From contig JAEEVF010000006.1 in NCBI GenBank assembly GCA_016290775.1, positions 83,990 to 147,989 on the forward strand: a DNA stretch of 64,000 nucleotides, given 5' to 3'. The notes under the pieces are model-generated. The model saw nothing but the letters and a program-made list of their open reading frames with translations. It was not told the origin of the DNA and did not search any database. This DNA comes from Acetatifactor sp. (GTDB lineage: Bacteria; Bacillota; Clostridia; Lachnospirales; Lachnospiraceae). This document shows, in pieces, positions 11,562 to 19,341 of the stretch (position 1 is its first letter; every line of letters begins with the position of its first letter). The translations under genes were made by a program, and so were the position numbers.

Positions 11562-14500
11562 ATGTTGTACAAGTCAGTAGACAAGAACCTGAACTTTGTG
11601 GACCGCGAGAAGGCGGTGGAGCAGTTCTGGAAGGACGAAGACATCTTCAAGAAGAGCATGGAACAGCGCAAGCAGGGCGAGACCTACACCTTTTATGATG
11701 GCCCGCCTACCGCAAACGGCAAGCCTCACATCGGCCACGTGCTGACCCGTGTCATCAAGGACATGATCCCCAGATACCGCACCATGAAGGGCTATATGGT
11801 GCCCAGAAAGGCCGGCTGGGACACTCACGGCCTGCCCGTTGAGATCGAGGTGGAAAAGCTCCTCGGCCTGGACGGCAAGGATCAGATCGAGGCTTATGGC
11901 CTTGAGCCCTTCATCAAGAAGTGCAAGGAAAGCGTTTGGAAATATAAGGGCATGTGGGAGGATTTCTCCGGCACCGTCGGCTTCTGGGCGGACATGGACA
12001 ATCCTTACGTGACCTATCATGATGATTTCATCGAGTCCGAGTGGTGGGCGCTCCGTACGATCTGGGATAAGGGCCTTCTCTACAAGGGCTTCAAGATCGT
12101 GCCTTACTGCCCTCGTTGTGGAACCCCTCTTTCCGCACAGGAAGTGGCGCAGGGATATAAAAACGTGAAGGAGCGTTCTGCGATCGTGCGCTTTAAAGTC
12201 ACTGGTGAGGATGCATATTTCCTCGCTTGGACCACCACGCCCTGGACGTTGCCCTCAAACCTTGCACTCTGCGTAAATCCCGACGAGACCTACTGCAAGG
12301 TCAAGGCTGCAGACGGCAGAACCTACTACATGGCAAAGGCCCTTCTCGACACCGTGCTTGGAAAGCTTGCGACCGAGGATGCGCCTGCCTATGAGATCCT
12401 TGAGTCTTATGTCGGCAAGGAGCTGGAATATAAGGAATATGAGCCTTTGTTTGCCTGCGCGGGAGAGTCCGCAAAGCAGCAGAACAAGAAGGCACATTTC
12501 GTGACCTGTGACAATTACGTTACCATGGGCGACGGTACCGGCATCGTACACATCGCGCCCGCCTTTGGTGAGGACGATGCCCGCGTTGGCCGCACCTATG
12601 ACCTGCCCTTCGTTCAGTTCGTAAACGGCAAGGGTGAAATGACTGAGGAGACTCCTTACGCAGGTCTGTTCGTGAAGAAGGCAGACCCCGAGATCTTAAA
12701 GGATCTGGACGCTGAGGGCAAGCTTTTCGACGCGCCGAAGTTCGAGCATGACTATCCTTTCTGCTGGAGATGTGACACACCGCTCATCTACTATGCGCGT
12801 GAATCCTGGTATATCAAAGAGACTGCAGTCAGGGACGACCTGATCCGCAATAATAACACGATCAACTGGATCCCTGAATCCATCGGCAAGGGCCGTTTTG
12901 GCAACTGGCTTGAGAACATTCAGGACTGGGCGATCTCCCGTAACCGTTATTGGGGCACGCCTCTCAACATCTGGGAGTGCTCTTGCGGCAAGCGTGTTTG
13001 CGTAGGCAGCAGACAGGAACTCTTCGAGTTGAGCGGCAATGAAGCTGCAAAGACCGTGGAATTCCACAGACCTTACATCGATGAGATCACCTTAAAGTGT
13101 CCGGACTGCGGCGGCGTCATGAAGCGTGTGCCCGAGGTTTTGGACTGCTGGTTTGACTCCGGTGCAATGCCTTTCGCACAGCATCATTATCCTTTCGAGA
13201 ATAAGGACCTGTTCGAGCAGCAGTTCCCTGCACAGTTCATCTCTGAGGCAGTGGACCAGACCCGTGGTTGGTTCCATTCTTTGCTTGCTGAGTCCACGCT
13301 CCTGTTTAACAAGGCGCCTTACGAGAACGTGATCGTGCTTGGTCACGTTCAGGATGAGAATGGCCAGAAGATGAGTAAGTCCAAGGGCAACGCGGTAGAT
13401 CCTTTCGATGCGCTCAAGACCTATGGCGCAGACGCGATCCGTTGGTATTTCTACATCAATTCCGCACCCTGGCTGCCGAACCGCTTCCATGGCAAGGCCG
13501 TTCAGGAAGGCCAGAGAAAGTTCATGGGCACCCTTTGGAACACCTATGCTTTCTTCATCCTTTATGCAAACATTGACAACTTCGATGCGACGAAATATGC
13601 ATTGGAATATGATAAGCTCACCGTCATGGACAAGTGGATCCTGTCCAAGCTGAACTCCGTGGTGGGCGAGGTGGACGACGACCTTGCAAATTACCGCATC
13701 CCCGAGGCTGCAAGAGCACTCGAGGGCTTTGTGGATGACCTCTCTAACTGGTACGTGCGTCGTTGCCGTGAGCGTTTCTGGGCAAAGGGCATGGAGCAGG
13801 ATAAGATCAGCGCGTACATGACTCTGTACACCGCACTGGTGACCATCTCCAAGGCGGCAGCACCCATGATCCCGTTCATGACCGAGGACATTTACCGCAA
13901 CATGGTTTGCTCCATCGATCCTAACGCGCCTGAAAGCATTCATCTTTGCGACTTCCCGACCGTGGATGAGAAGATGATCGACAAGAAGCTTGAGGAGTCC
14001 ATGGATGAAGTTTTGAAGATCGTCGTAATGGGCCGTGCCTGCAGAGAGAGCGCGTCCATCAAGAATCGTCAGCCCATCAGCAAGATGTACGTGAAGGCCG
14101 GCGTGAAGCTGGATGCCTTCTTTACCGATATCGTGAAGGAAGAGCTCAACGTCAAGGAGGTGGAATATACCGACGACGTTCGTGAGTTCACCTCTTACAC
14201 CTTCAAGCCCCAGCTTCGTACCGTTGGACCGAAGTACGGCAAGCAGCTTGGCGGCATCCAGAAGGAGCTTGCTTCCTTGGACGGCAATGCGGCAATGGAT
14301 GAGCTGAAGGCAAACGGAAAGCTGACCTTTATGGTTGGCGATGTTTCCGTGGAGCTGACCGAGGATGACCTGCTCATCACCATGTCCCAGAAGGAAGGTT
14401 ATGTTTCTCAGGAAGACAATGGCATGACCGTCGTGCTGGATGCAAACCTCACGCAGGAGCTGATCGAGGAGGGCTTCGCAAACGAGCTCATCTCCAAGAT

Positions 14501-14717
14501 CCAGAACATGCGTAAGGATTCGGACTTCGAGGTGATGGACCGCATCCGCCTTTCCATCCTTGGAAATCAGGTGCTTGCTGACGTGGCTGAGAAGAACCGC
14601 GAGTCCATCTGCGGTAAGGTGCTTGCAACCGAACTGTCCTATGAGAAGACCTTCGCGATCAGCAAGGAATGGGACGTGAACGGAGAAAAGGTCACCATTT
14701 CCATGGAGAAAGCTTAA
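11562..14717 (+). CDS. ileS: Isoleucyl-tRNA synthetase (IleS2 type)
   Basis: A class I synthetase of 1051 residues that charges tRNA-Ile. The HIGH motif is in GKPHIGHVLTRVIKDM and the KMSKS motif in GQKMSKSKGNAVDP. The N-terminal order (YDGPPTANGKPHIGH, MVPRKAGWDTHGLPVE) and the total length fit the long, eukaryote-like IleS2 form common in Clostridia, which is generally less sensitive to mupirocin. Cysteine pairs CPRCG and CPDCGG may bind zinc. An ATG at 11556 is only two bases from AAGGAG, so the ATG at 11562 (eight bases) is preferred. Expression should be controlled by the T-box upstream. Confidence 0.97.
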   Translation: MLYKSVDKNLNFVDREKAVEQFWKDEDIFKKSMEQRKQGETYTFYDGPPTANGKPHIGHVLTRVIKDMIPRYRTMKGYMVPRKAGWDTHGLPVEIEVEKLLGLDGKDQIEAYGLEPFIKKCKESVWKYKGMWEDFSGTVGFWADMDNPYVTYHDDFIESEWWALRTIWDKGLLYKGFKIVPYCPRCGTPLSAQEVAQGYKNVKERSAIVRFKVTGEDAYFLAWTTTPWTLPSNLALCVNPDETYCKVKAADGRTYYMAKALLDTVLGKLATEDAPAYEILESYVGKELEYKEYEPLFACAGESAKQQNKKAHFVTCDNYVTMGDGTGIVHIAPAFGEDDARVGRTYDLPFVQFVNGKGEMTEETPYAGLFVKKADPEILKDLDAEGKLFDAPKFEHDYPFCWRCDTPLIYYARESWYIKETAVRDDLIRNNNTINWIPESIGKGRFGNWLENIQDWAISRNRYWGTPLNIWECSCGKRVCVGSRQELFELSGNEAAKTVEFHRPYIDEITLKCPDCGGVMKRVPEVLDCWFDSGAMPFAQHHYPFENKDLFEQQFPAQFISEAVDQTRGWFHSLLAESTLLFNKAPYENVIVLGHVQDENGQKMSKSKGNAVDPFDALKTYGADAIRWYFYINSAPWLPNRFHGKAVQEGQRKFMGTLWNTYAFFILYANIDNFDATKYALEYDKLTVMDKWILSKLNSVVGEVDDDLANYRIPEAARALEGFVDDLSNWYVRRCRERFWAKGMEQDKISAYMTLYTALVTISKAAAPMIPFMTEDIYRNMVCSIDPNAPESIHLCDFPTVDEKMIDKKLEESMDEVLKIVVMGRACRESASIKNRQPISKMYVKAGVKLDAFFTDIVKEELNVKEVEYTDDVREFTSYTFKPQLRTVGPKYGKQLGGIQKELASLDGNAAMDELKANGKLTFMVGDVSVELTEDDLLITMSQKEGYVSQEDNGMTVVLDANLTQELIEEGFANELISKIQNMRKDSDFEVMDRIRLSILGNQVLADVAEKNRESICGKVLATELSYEKTFAISKEWDVNGEKVTISMEKA

Positions 14718-14725
14718 AAATTCTC

Positions 14726-14752
14726 TTGATAAATAGAAAAATATGGTATAAT
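14726..14752 (+). promoter_or_regulatory. Promoter of glycogen phosphorylase gene
   Basis: An extended -10, TGGTATAAT (TATAAT at 14747-14752), has TTGATA at 14726-14731 upstream (15-base spacer; 16 if CTTGAT is taken). It begins a few bases after the ileS stop, with no clear terminator between, so some read-through from ileS is possible. Confidence 0.7.
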
Positions 14753-14790
14753 ACGTAAGTGGGTTTATGGGGGTAAGAAAGGAGATTTGA

Positions 14791-17307
14791 ATGAAGAGTT
14801 CAAGTTCATCAACATCTACAAAGACATCCACAAAGAAGCCGAAGTTTAGTTTCGATAAGGAGTTGTTCAAGCGGAGCGTGCTTTACAACGTAAAGACGCT
14901 GTACCGTAAGGATCTGGAGGAGGCAACGCCTCAGCAGATCTTCCAGGCGGTGTCATATGCCGTGAAGGATCAGATCGTGGAGCGCTGGATGGAGACCCAG
15001 AAGGCTTACGAGAAGGAAGATCCCAAGATGGTATATTACATGTCCATGGAGTTCCTGATGGGACGCGCCTTGGGCAATAACATGATCAACCTGAAGGGCT
15101 ACGAGGATGTGAAGGAGGCGCTTGAGGAGCTTGGCCTGGACCTCAACGTGATCGAGGATCAGGAGCCTGACGCAGCGCTCGGTAACGGCGGTCTTGGAAG
15201 ACTTGCAGCGTGCTTTTTGGATTCCCTGGCAACGCTGGGATATGCTGCCTATGGCTGCGGCATCCGTTATCGCTACGGCATGTTCAAGCAGAAGATCCGC
15301 GATGGCTATCAGATCGAGGTCCCTGACGATTGGCTGAAGGATGGCAACCCCTTCGAGCTTCGTCGTCCCGAGTACGCCAAGGAAGTTAAATTTGGCGGCT
15401 ACGTGAATGTTCGCATGGATGAGAACGGAAGAAACGTCTTCTATCAGGAGGGCTATCAGTCCGTTCGCGCGATCCCTTACGACCTGCCCATCGTTGGTTA
15501 TGGCAATGGCATCGTGAACACCCTGCGCATCTGGGACGCAGAGCCCGTGGAGTGCTTCTCCCTGGATTCCTTTGACAAGGGCGATTACCAGAAGGCCGTG
15601 GAGCAGGCAAACCTTGCAAGAAACATTGTCGAGGTGCTCTACCCCAACGACAACCACTATGCCGGCAAGGAGCTGCGCTTAAAGCAGCAGTACTTCTTCA
15701 TTTCCGCCTCCGTGCAGGAAGCCATTGAGAAGTACATGAGAAAGCATGACGACATCAAGAAATTCTATGAGAAGGTGACCTTCCAGCTCAATGATACGCA
15801 CCCGACCGTTGCCATCGCAGAGCTGATGAGAATTCTCATGGATGAATATTATCTCACCTGGGACGAGGCGTGGGAAGTGACCACCAAGACCTGTGCGTAC
15901 ACCAACCATACCATCATGGCCGAGGCACTTGAGAAATGGCCCATCGAGCTCTTCTCAAGACTTCTTCCCCGTGTATATCAGATCGTCGAAGAGATCAACC
16001 GTCGTTTCATCATTGACATCGAGAACAAGTACAGCAACGTTCCCGGCGTCAACGTGCAGGAAAAGATCCGCAAGATGGCGATCATCTACGACGGACAGGT
16101 GAAGATGGCTCACATGGCGATCGTTGCGGGTTATTCCGTCAACGGCGTGGCAAGACTGCACACCGAGATCCTTAAGAATCAGGAGCTCAAGGACTTCTAC
16201 GAGATGTTCCCGGAGCGCTTCAACAATAAGACCAACGGCATCACCCAGAGAAGATTCCTCCTTCACGGCAATCCCCTTTTGGCGCAGTGGGTGACCGACC
16301 ACGTGGGAAGCGAATGGATCACCGACCTGCCCCAGATCAAGCGCCTCGCAGTATATGCAGACGACGACAAGGCACAGCAGGAATTCATGAACATCAAGTA
16401 CCACAACAAGGTTCGCCTTGCACAGTATATTCTCGAGCACAACAACATTGAAGTGGATCCGAGATCCATCTTCGACGTACAGGTAAAGCGTCTCCACGAG
16501 TACAAGAGACAGCTCCTCAACATCCTGCACGTAATGTACCTTTACAATGAACTCAAGGAGCATCTGGACGTGAAGTTCTATCCCAGAACCTTCATCTTCG
16601 GCGCAAAGGCGGCGGCAGGATATCGCAACGCCAAGCTTACCATCAAGCTGATCAACTCCGTGGCAGACGTGATCAACAACGATCCCTCCATCGAAGGCAA
16701 GCTGAAGGTCGTGTTCATTGAGAACTACAACGTGTCCAACGCAGAGCTGATCTTTGCGGCGGCTGACGTGTCCGAGCAGATCTCCACCGCAAGTAAGGAG
16801 GCTTCCGGTACCGGTAACATGAAGTTTATGCTCAACGGCGCCATCACCATAGGTACCATGGATGGCGCGAACGTCGAGATCGTGGAAGAAGTGGGCGCGG
16901 AGAACGCAGTCATCTTCGGACTGACCTCCGACGAAGTCATCCGCTACGAGCAATTTGGCGGCTACAACCCCATGGAGATCTTCAACAACGATGCTGACAT
17001 CCGCAAAGTCCTCATGCAGCTGATCAACGGCACCTATGCTCCTCAGGATCCCGAGTTGTTCCGTCCTTTGTACAACTCCCTCCTGAACACCCAGAGCACT
17101 GCCAAGGCCGACACCTACTTCATCCTCAAGGACTTCAAGTCATATGCGACCGCTCACAAGAAGATCGAGCAGCGTTACATGGACGAAGCCGGCTGGGCTA
17201 AGAGCGCCATCCTCAACGTGGCTTGCTCCGGCAAGTTCACCTCCGACCGCACCATCCAGGAGTATGTTGACGAAATTTGGCATCTTGACAAAGTGACCCT
17301 AAAGTAG
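14791..17307 (+). CDS. glgP: Glycogen/maltodextrin phosphorylase
   Basis: An 838-residue GT35 phosphorylase that releases glucose 1-phosphate from alpha-1,4-glucans. The pyridoxal-phosphate lysine is in EASGTGNMKFMLNGA, and other family landmarks are YYMSMEFLMGRALGNN, ALGNGGLGRLAACFLDS, NDTHPTVAIAELMR and NGITQRRFL. The first about 20 residues are a Ser/Thr/Lys-rich tag that looks disordered. AAGGAG precedes the ATG. It has its own promoter. The phosphorylase product would feed glycolysis or the UDP-sugar enzyme encoded at the right end of the window. Confidence 0.96.
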   Translation: MKSSSSSTSTKTSTKKPKFSFDKELFKRSVLYNVKTLYRKDLEEATPQQIFQAVSYAVKDQIVERWMETQKAYEKEDPKMVYYMSMEFLMGRALGNNMINLKGYEDVKEALEELGLDLNVIEDQEPDAALGNGGLGRLAACFLDSLATLGYAAYGCGIRYRYGMFKQKIRDGYQIEVPDDWLKDGNPFELRRPEYAKEVKFGGYVNVRMDENGRNVFYQEGYQSVRAIPYDLPIVGYGNGIVNTLRIWDAEPVECFSLDSFDKGDYQKAVEQANLARNIVEVLYPNDNHYAGKELRLKQQYFFISASVQEAIEKYMRKHDDIKKFYEKVTFQLNDTHPTVAIAELMRILMDEYYLTWDEAWEVTTKTCAYTNHTIMAEALEKWPIELFSRLLPRVYQIVEEINRRFIIDIENKYSNVPGVNVQEKIRKMAIIYDGQVKMAHMAIVAGYSVNGVARLHTEILKNQELKDFYEMFPERFNNKTNGITQRRFLLHGNPLLAQWVTDHVGSEWITDLPQIKRLAVYADDDKAQQEFMNIKYHNKVRLAQYILEHNNIEVDPRSIFDVQVKRLHEYKRQLLNILHVMYLYNELKEHLDVKFYPRTFIFGAKAAAGYRNAKLTIKLINSVADVINNDPSIEGKLKVVFIENYNVSNAELIFAAADVSEQISTASKEASGTGNMKFMLNGAITIGTMDGANVEIVEEVGAENAVIFGLTSDEVIRYEQFGGYNPMEIFNNDADIRKVLMQLINGTYAPQDPELFRPLYNSLLNTQSTAKADTYFILKDFKSYATAHKKIEQRYMDEAGWAKSAILNVACSGKFTSDRTIQEYVDEIWHLDKVTLK

Positions 17308-17366
17308 GTAGAATAAAAAGTGGTCGGGTTGATTTAAATCTTTTTAAAAAATTTTTTGTTTTGCTA

Positions 17367-17394
17367 TAAACAAAGTATTTATGTCGTCCGATAA
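17367..17394 (+). promoter_or_regulatory. Sigma-28 (SigD/FliA)-like promoter before flgM
   Basis: TAAA (17367-17370) and TCCGATAA (17387-17394) are separated by 16 bases, close to the flagellar sigma consensus TAAA-N15-GCCGATAA. The next gene is a FlgM-like anti-sigma factor, a well-known target of this sigma, 60 bases downstream. Confidence 0.6.
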
Positions 17395-17453
17395 TAGATG
17401 CGTAGGGTATATTTTCACGCCCCAAATGCGCAATCGGAAAGGAGGAGGTCAAA

Positions 17454-17717
17454 GTGAACATTGACGCTTATTCGGAGATTTTCAAGTCGACAGCGATCAG
17501 CCGTCCCAAGACTCTCGGTAGCACCATTGCTTCTGAAATCGTTCAGAAGGGTTACCAGATGAAGGACTATCAGACCGCAATGAAAGCTGTGGCTGCATGC
17601 TCTGACGTAAGAGAGGAGCTCACGACCCCCCTCAAGGAAAGGATCCAGGCAGGCAACTACAAGGTGGATGCGGATGCATTCGCTGAGAAACTCCTGAAGA
17701 AGATCTCTGAAAGATAA
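17454..17717 (+). CDS. flgM: FlgM-like flagellar anti-sigma factor
   Basis: An 87-residue protein. The C-terminal part matches FlgM closely in pattern: YQTAMKAVAACSDVREELTT, then LKERIQAGNYKVDADAFAEKLLKKI, like the FlgM helices that clamp the flagellar sigma factor (typically ending in ELKE.I..GTY.V....A.K.). FlgM blocks sigma-28 until hook completion allows its export. The start codon is GTG, after a strong GGAGGAGG (17441-17448). No other flagellar gene is in the window. A terminator follows within 12 bases, so it is monocistronic. Confidence 0.8.
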   Translation: MNIDAYSEIFKSTAISRPKTLGSTIASEIVQKGYQMKDYQTAMKAVAACSDVREELTTPLKERIQAGNYKVDADAFAEKLLKKISER

Positions 17718-17728
17718 GTAAAAGAAAT

Positions 17729-17767
17729 AAAGCTCTTTGGTCCGCCGGCCAAAGAGCTTTTCTTTTT
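17729..17767 (+). terminator. Terminator of flgM
   Basis: AAAGCTCTTTGG (17729-17740) pairs perfectly with CCAAAGAGCTTT (17749-17760) around an eight-base loop, followed by TCTTTTT. Confidence 0.93.
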
Positions 17768-17776
17768 ACAAAACGC

Positions 17777-17806
17777 TTGCAAAAGTCATAGGACTTTTGG
17801 TATAAT
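17777..17806 (+). promoter_or_regulatory. Promoter of the DUF4143 ATPase gene
   Basis: TTGCAA (17777-17782) and TATAAT (17801-17806), with TGG before the -10 (extended form), are 18 bases apart. One palindrome copy fills the spacer, which would let a bound repressor block polymerase. Confidence 0.7.
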
Positions 17807-17863
17807 TATTGCAAAAGTCATAGGACTTTTGAAGAGACGGCCACAAAAAGCATAGGACATTGG
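17780..17863 (+). repeat. Three 20-bp palindromic repeats at exact 32-bp spacing
   Basis: CAAAAGTCATAGGACTTTTG occurs at 17780-17799 and again, identical, at 17812-17831. A degenerate third copy, CAAAAAGCATAGGACATTGG, is at 17844-17863. The first two have perfect eight-base arms (CAAAAGTC/GACTTTTG) around ATAG. The starts are 32 bases apart each time, about three helical turns. The copies sit in the promoter spacer, just after the -10, and on the ribosome binding site. An operator array is the simplest reading. Confidence 0.75.
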
Positions 17864-17871
17864 AGGACGAT

Positions 17872-19194
17872 ATGTATAGAGACATTACGAAAAAACTGAT
17901 CGCGTGGAAAGATAAAGCTAGCCGAAAGCCCTTATTGATCACGGGCGTCAGACAATGTGGAAAAACATATATCATCGAAGAATTCGCCAAAGCAAATTTC
18001 GAAAACTATGTTTATATTAACTTTGAGGAATCCGAGAAGCTGGCTTCTGTTTTCGATTATGATTTCGACGTTGATCGCATAATAACTGAAATAGAACGTA
18101 ATTCAAAAGCAGAGATTATTGCGGGTAAAACACTTGTTTTTTTTGATGAAATTCAAGAGTGCCCGCGTGCCATAACGTCGTTGAAGTATTTCTGTGAAAA
18201 AAAGAGAGACCTTCATATTGTCTGCGCAGGATCTCTTTTGGGAGTTGCACTAAAGCAAAAAAACATCTCTTTTCCCGTTGGAAAGATCAACAGGATGCAA
18301 CTGTATCCCATGAGCTTTAAGGAATTTGTTATAGCGAATGGACGAGAGGACTTAATAGAAACTTTTGAAAATTGGCCGACAGACAGAGAAATCCCGGATC
18401 TTTATTCAGTGCCAATGAAGCAATTGCTTAAGGAATACTATATTGTCGGAGGAATGCCAGAAGTAGTTAATACTTGGATTGAAACCCATGACCTCGATGA
18501 GATTGAAGAAGTTCAAAGCGGAATATTGAAGGACTATGCAGATGATTTCTCTAAGCATGCTCCAGTAGAAGAAGTGCCCAAAATCCGATGGATCTGGGAT
18601 TCCGTGCCAGTTCAGCTTGCTAAAGAAAACAACAAATTCGTATTCTCTCACGTGAAAGAGGGAAAGCGTTCCGCTGAACTTGAAAATGCATTGCAGTGGT
18701 TAACGGATGCAGGGCTTATCTCGCAATTGTATATGGTCGAAAAACCTGAAATGCCGTTGTCCGGATGCGCTGATAAGACTTATTTCAAAGTATATATGTC
18801 AGATATAGGATTACTTAGAGCAAAATCAAAGATTGATGCGAGCACAATAATGAATGACTCGGATATGTTTGTGAAATTCAAGGGAGCATTTGCCGAAAAT
18901 TATGTGATGAACGAGCTTATAGCGCTTGGGATTGAGCCGTATTTTTGGAGATCGGGAAATACTGCGGAAGTTGACTTTATGTTTGAAAACAACGGAAACA
19001 TCGTTCCCGTTGAGGTGAAATCTGCTGACAATACACAGGCTAAGAGCTACAAGATTTTTTGTCAGAAGTATCAATCAAAAGTGGGATTCAAGTTGTCAGG
19101 CAAGAATATAGGAGATTATAAGTGTTTGGATACAACTACTTATAGCATACCGTTATATTTGACATGGAATATTGAGAGTTATGAGCTGAAATAG
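17872..19194 (+). CDS. AAA ATPase with C-terminal DUF4143/nuclease-like domain
   Basis: A 440-residue protein. The Walker A motif is GVRQCGKT (about residues 27-34) and Walker B is VFFDEIQECPRAI. The C-terminal part has RSGNTAEVDFMF and NIVPVEVKSADN, the pattern of a PD-(D/E)XK-like fold found in the AAA_14/DUF4143 family. Such proteins are widespread, often in variable regions, and their role is unsettled; links to restriction or toxin systems have been suggested for relatives. AT-rich codon use differs from the neighbouring housekeeping genes and suggests transfer. GGAGGA at 17862-17867 supports the ATG at 17872 over an upstream TTG. Confidence 0.85.
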   Translation: MYRDITKKLIAWKDKASRKPLLITGVRQCGKTYIIEEFAKANFENYVYINFEESEKLASVFDYDFDVDRIITEIERNSKAEIIAGKTLVFFDEIQECPRAITSLKYFCEKKRDLHIVCAGSLLGVALKQKNISFPVGKINRMQLYPMSFKEFVIANGREDLIETFENWPTDREIPDLYSVPMKQLLKEYYIVGGMPEVVNTWIETHDLDEIEEVQSGILKDYADDFSKHAPVEEVPKIRWIWDSVPVQLAKENNKFVFSHVKEGKRSAELENALQWLTDAGLISQLYMVEKPEMPLSGCADKTYFKVYMSDIGLLRAKSKIDASTIMNDSDMFVKFKGAFAENYVMNELIALGIEPYFWRSGNTAEVDFMFENNGNIVPVEVKSADNTQAKSYKIFCQKYQSKVGFKLSGKNIGDYKCLDTTTYSIPLYLTWNIESYELK

Positions 19195-19219
19195 TATAAA
19201 TCGCCCTGACATAAAAAGA

Positions 19220-19253
19220 GCGTAATTCATCAAAAAAAAGCGTAGTTCATCAA
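19220..19253 (+). repeat. Short direct repeat upstream of the solute-binding lipoprotein
   Basis: GCGTAATTCATCAA (19220-19233) and GCGTAGTTCATCAA (19240-19253) differ by one base and are offset by 20 bases, about two helical turns. The second runs into the palindrome ATCAATTGAT. A regulator site is possible; no promoter is evident. Confidence 0.4.
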
Positions 19254-19341
19254 TTGATTGTTGATGTCAACAGACAAATTTGCATACAATGACCTTAGGC
19301 CGCAAGATAGGTGCCTGCGCAGGCCAGATCATGGAAGGTAT

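Noticed and set aside
13092..14870. Minus-strand open frame of about 590 codons opposite ileS
   Set aside because: Lies antisense to ileS and the start of glgP; composition is the mirror of the real genes.
17780..17863. Three 20-bp repeats with 12-bp gaps as a mini CRISPR array
   Set aside because: Gaps are too short for spacers, the repeats are palindromes over a promoter and no cas gene is present.
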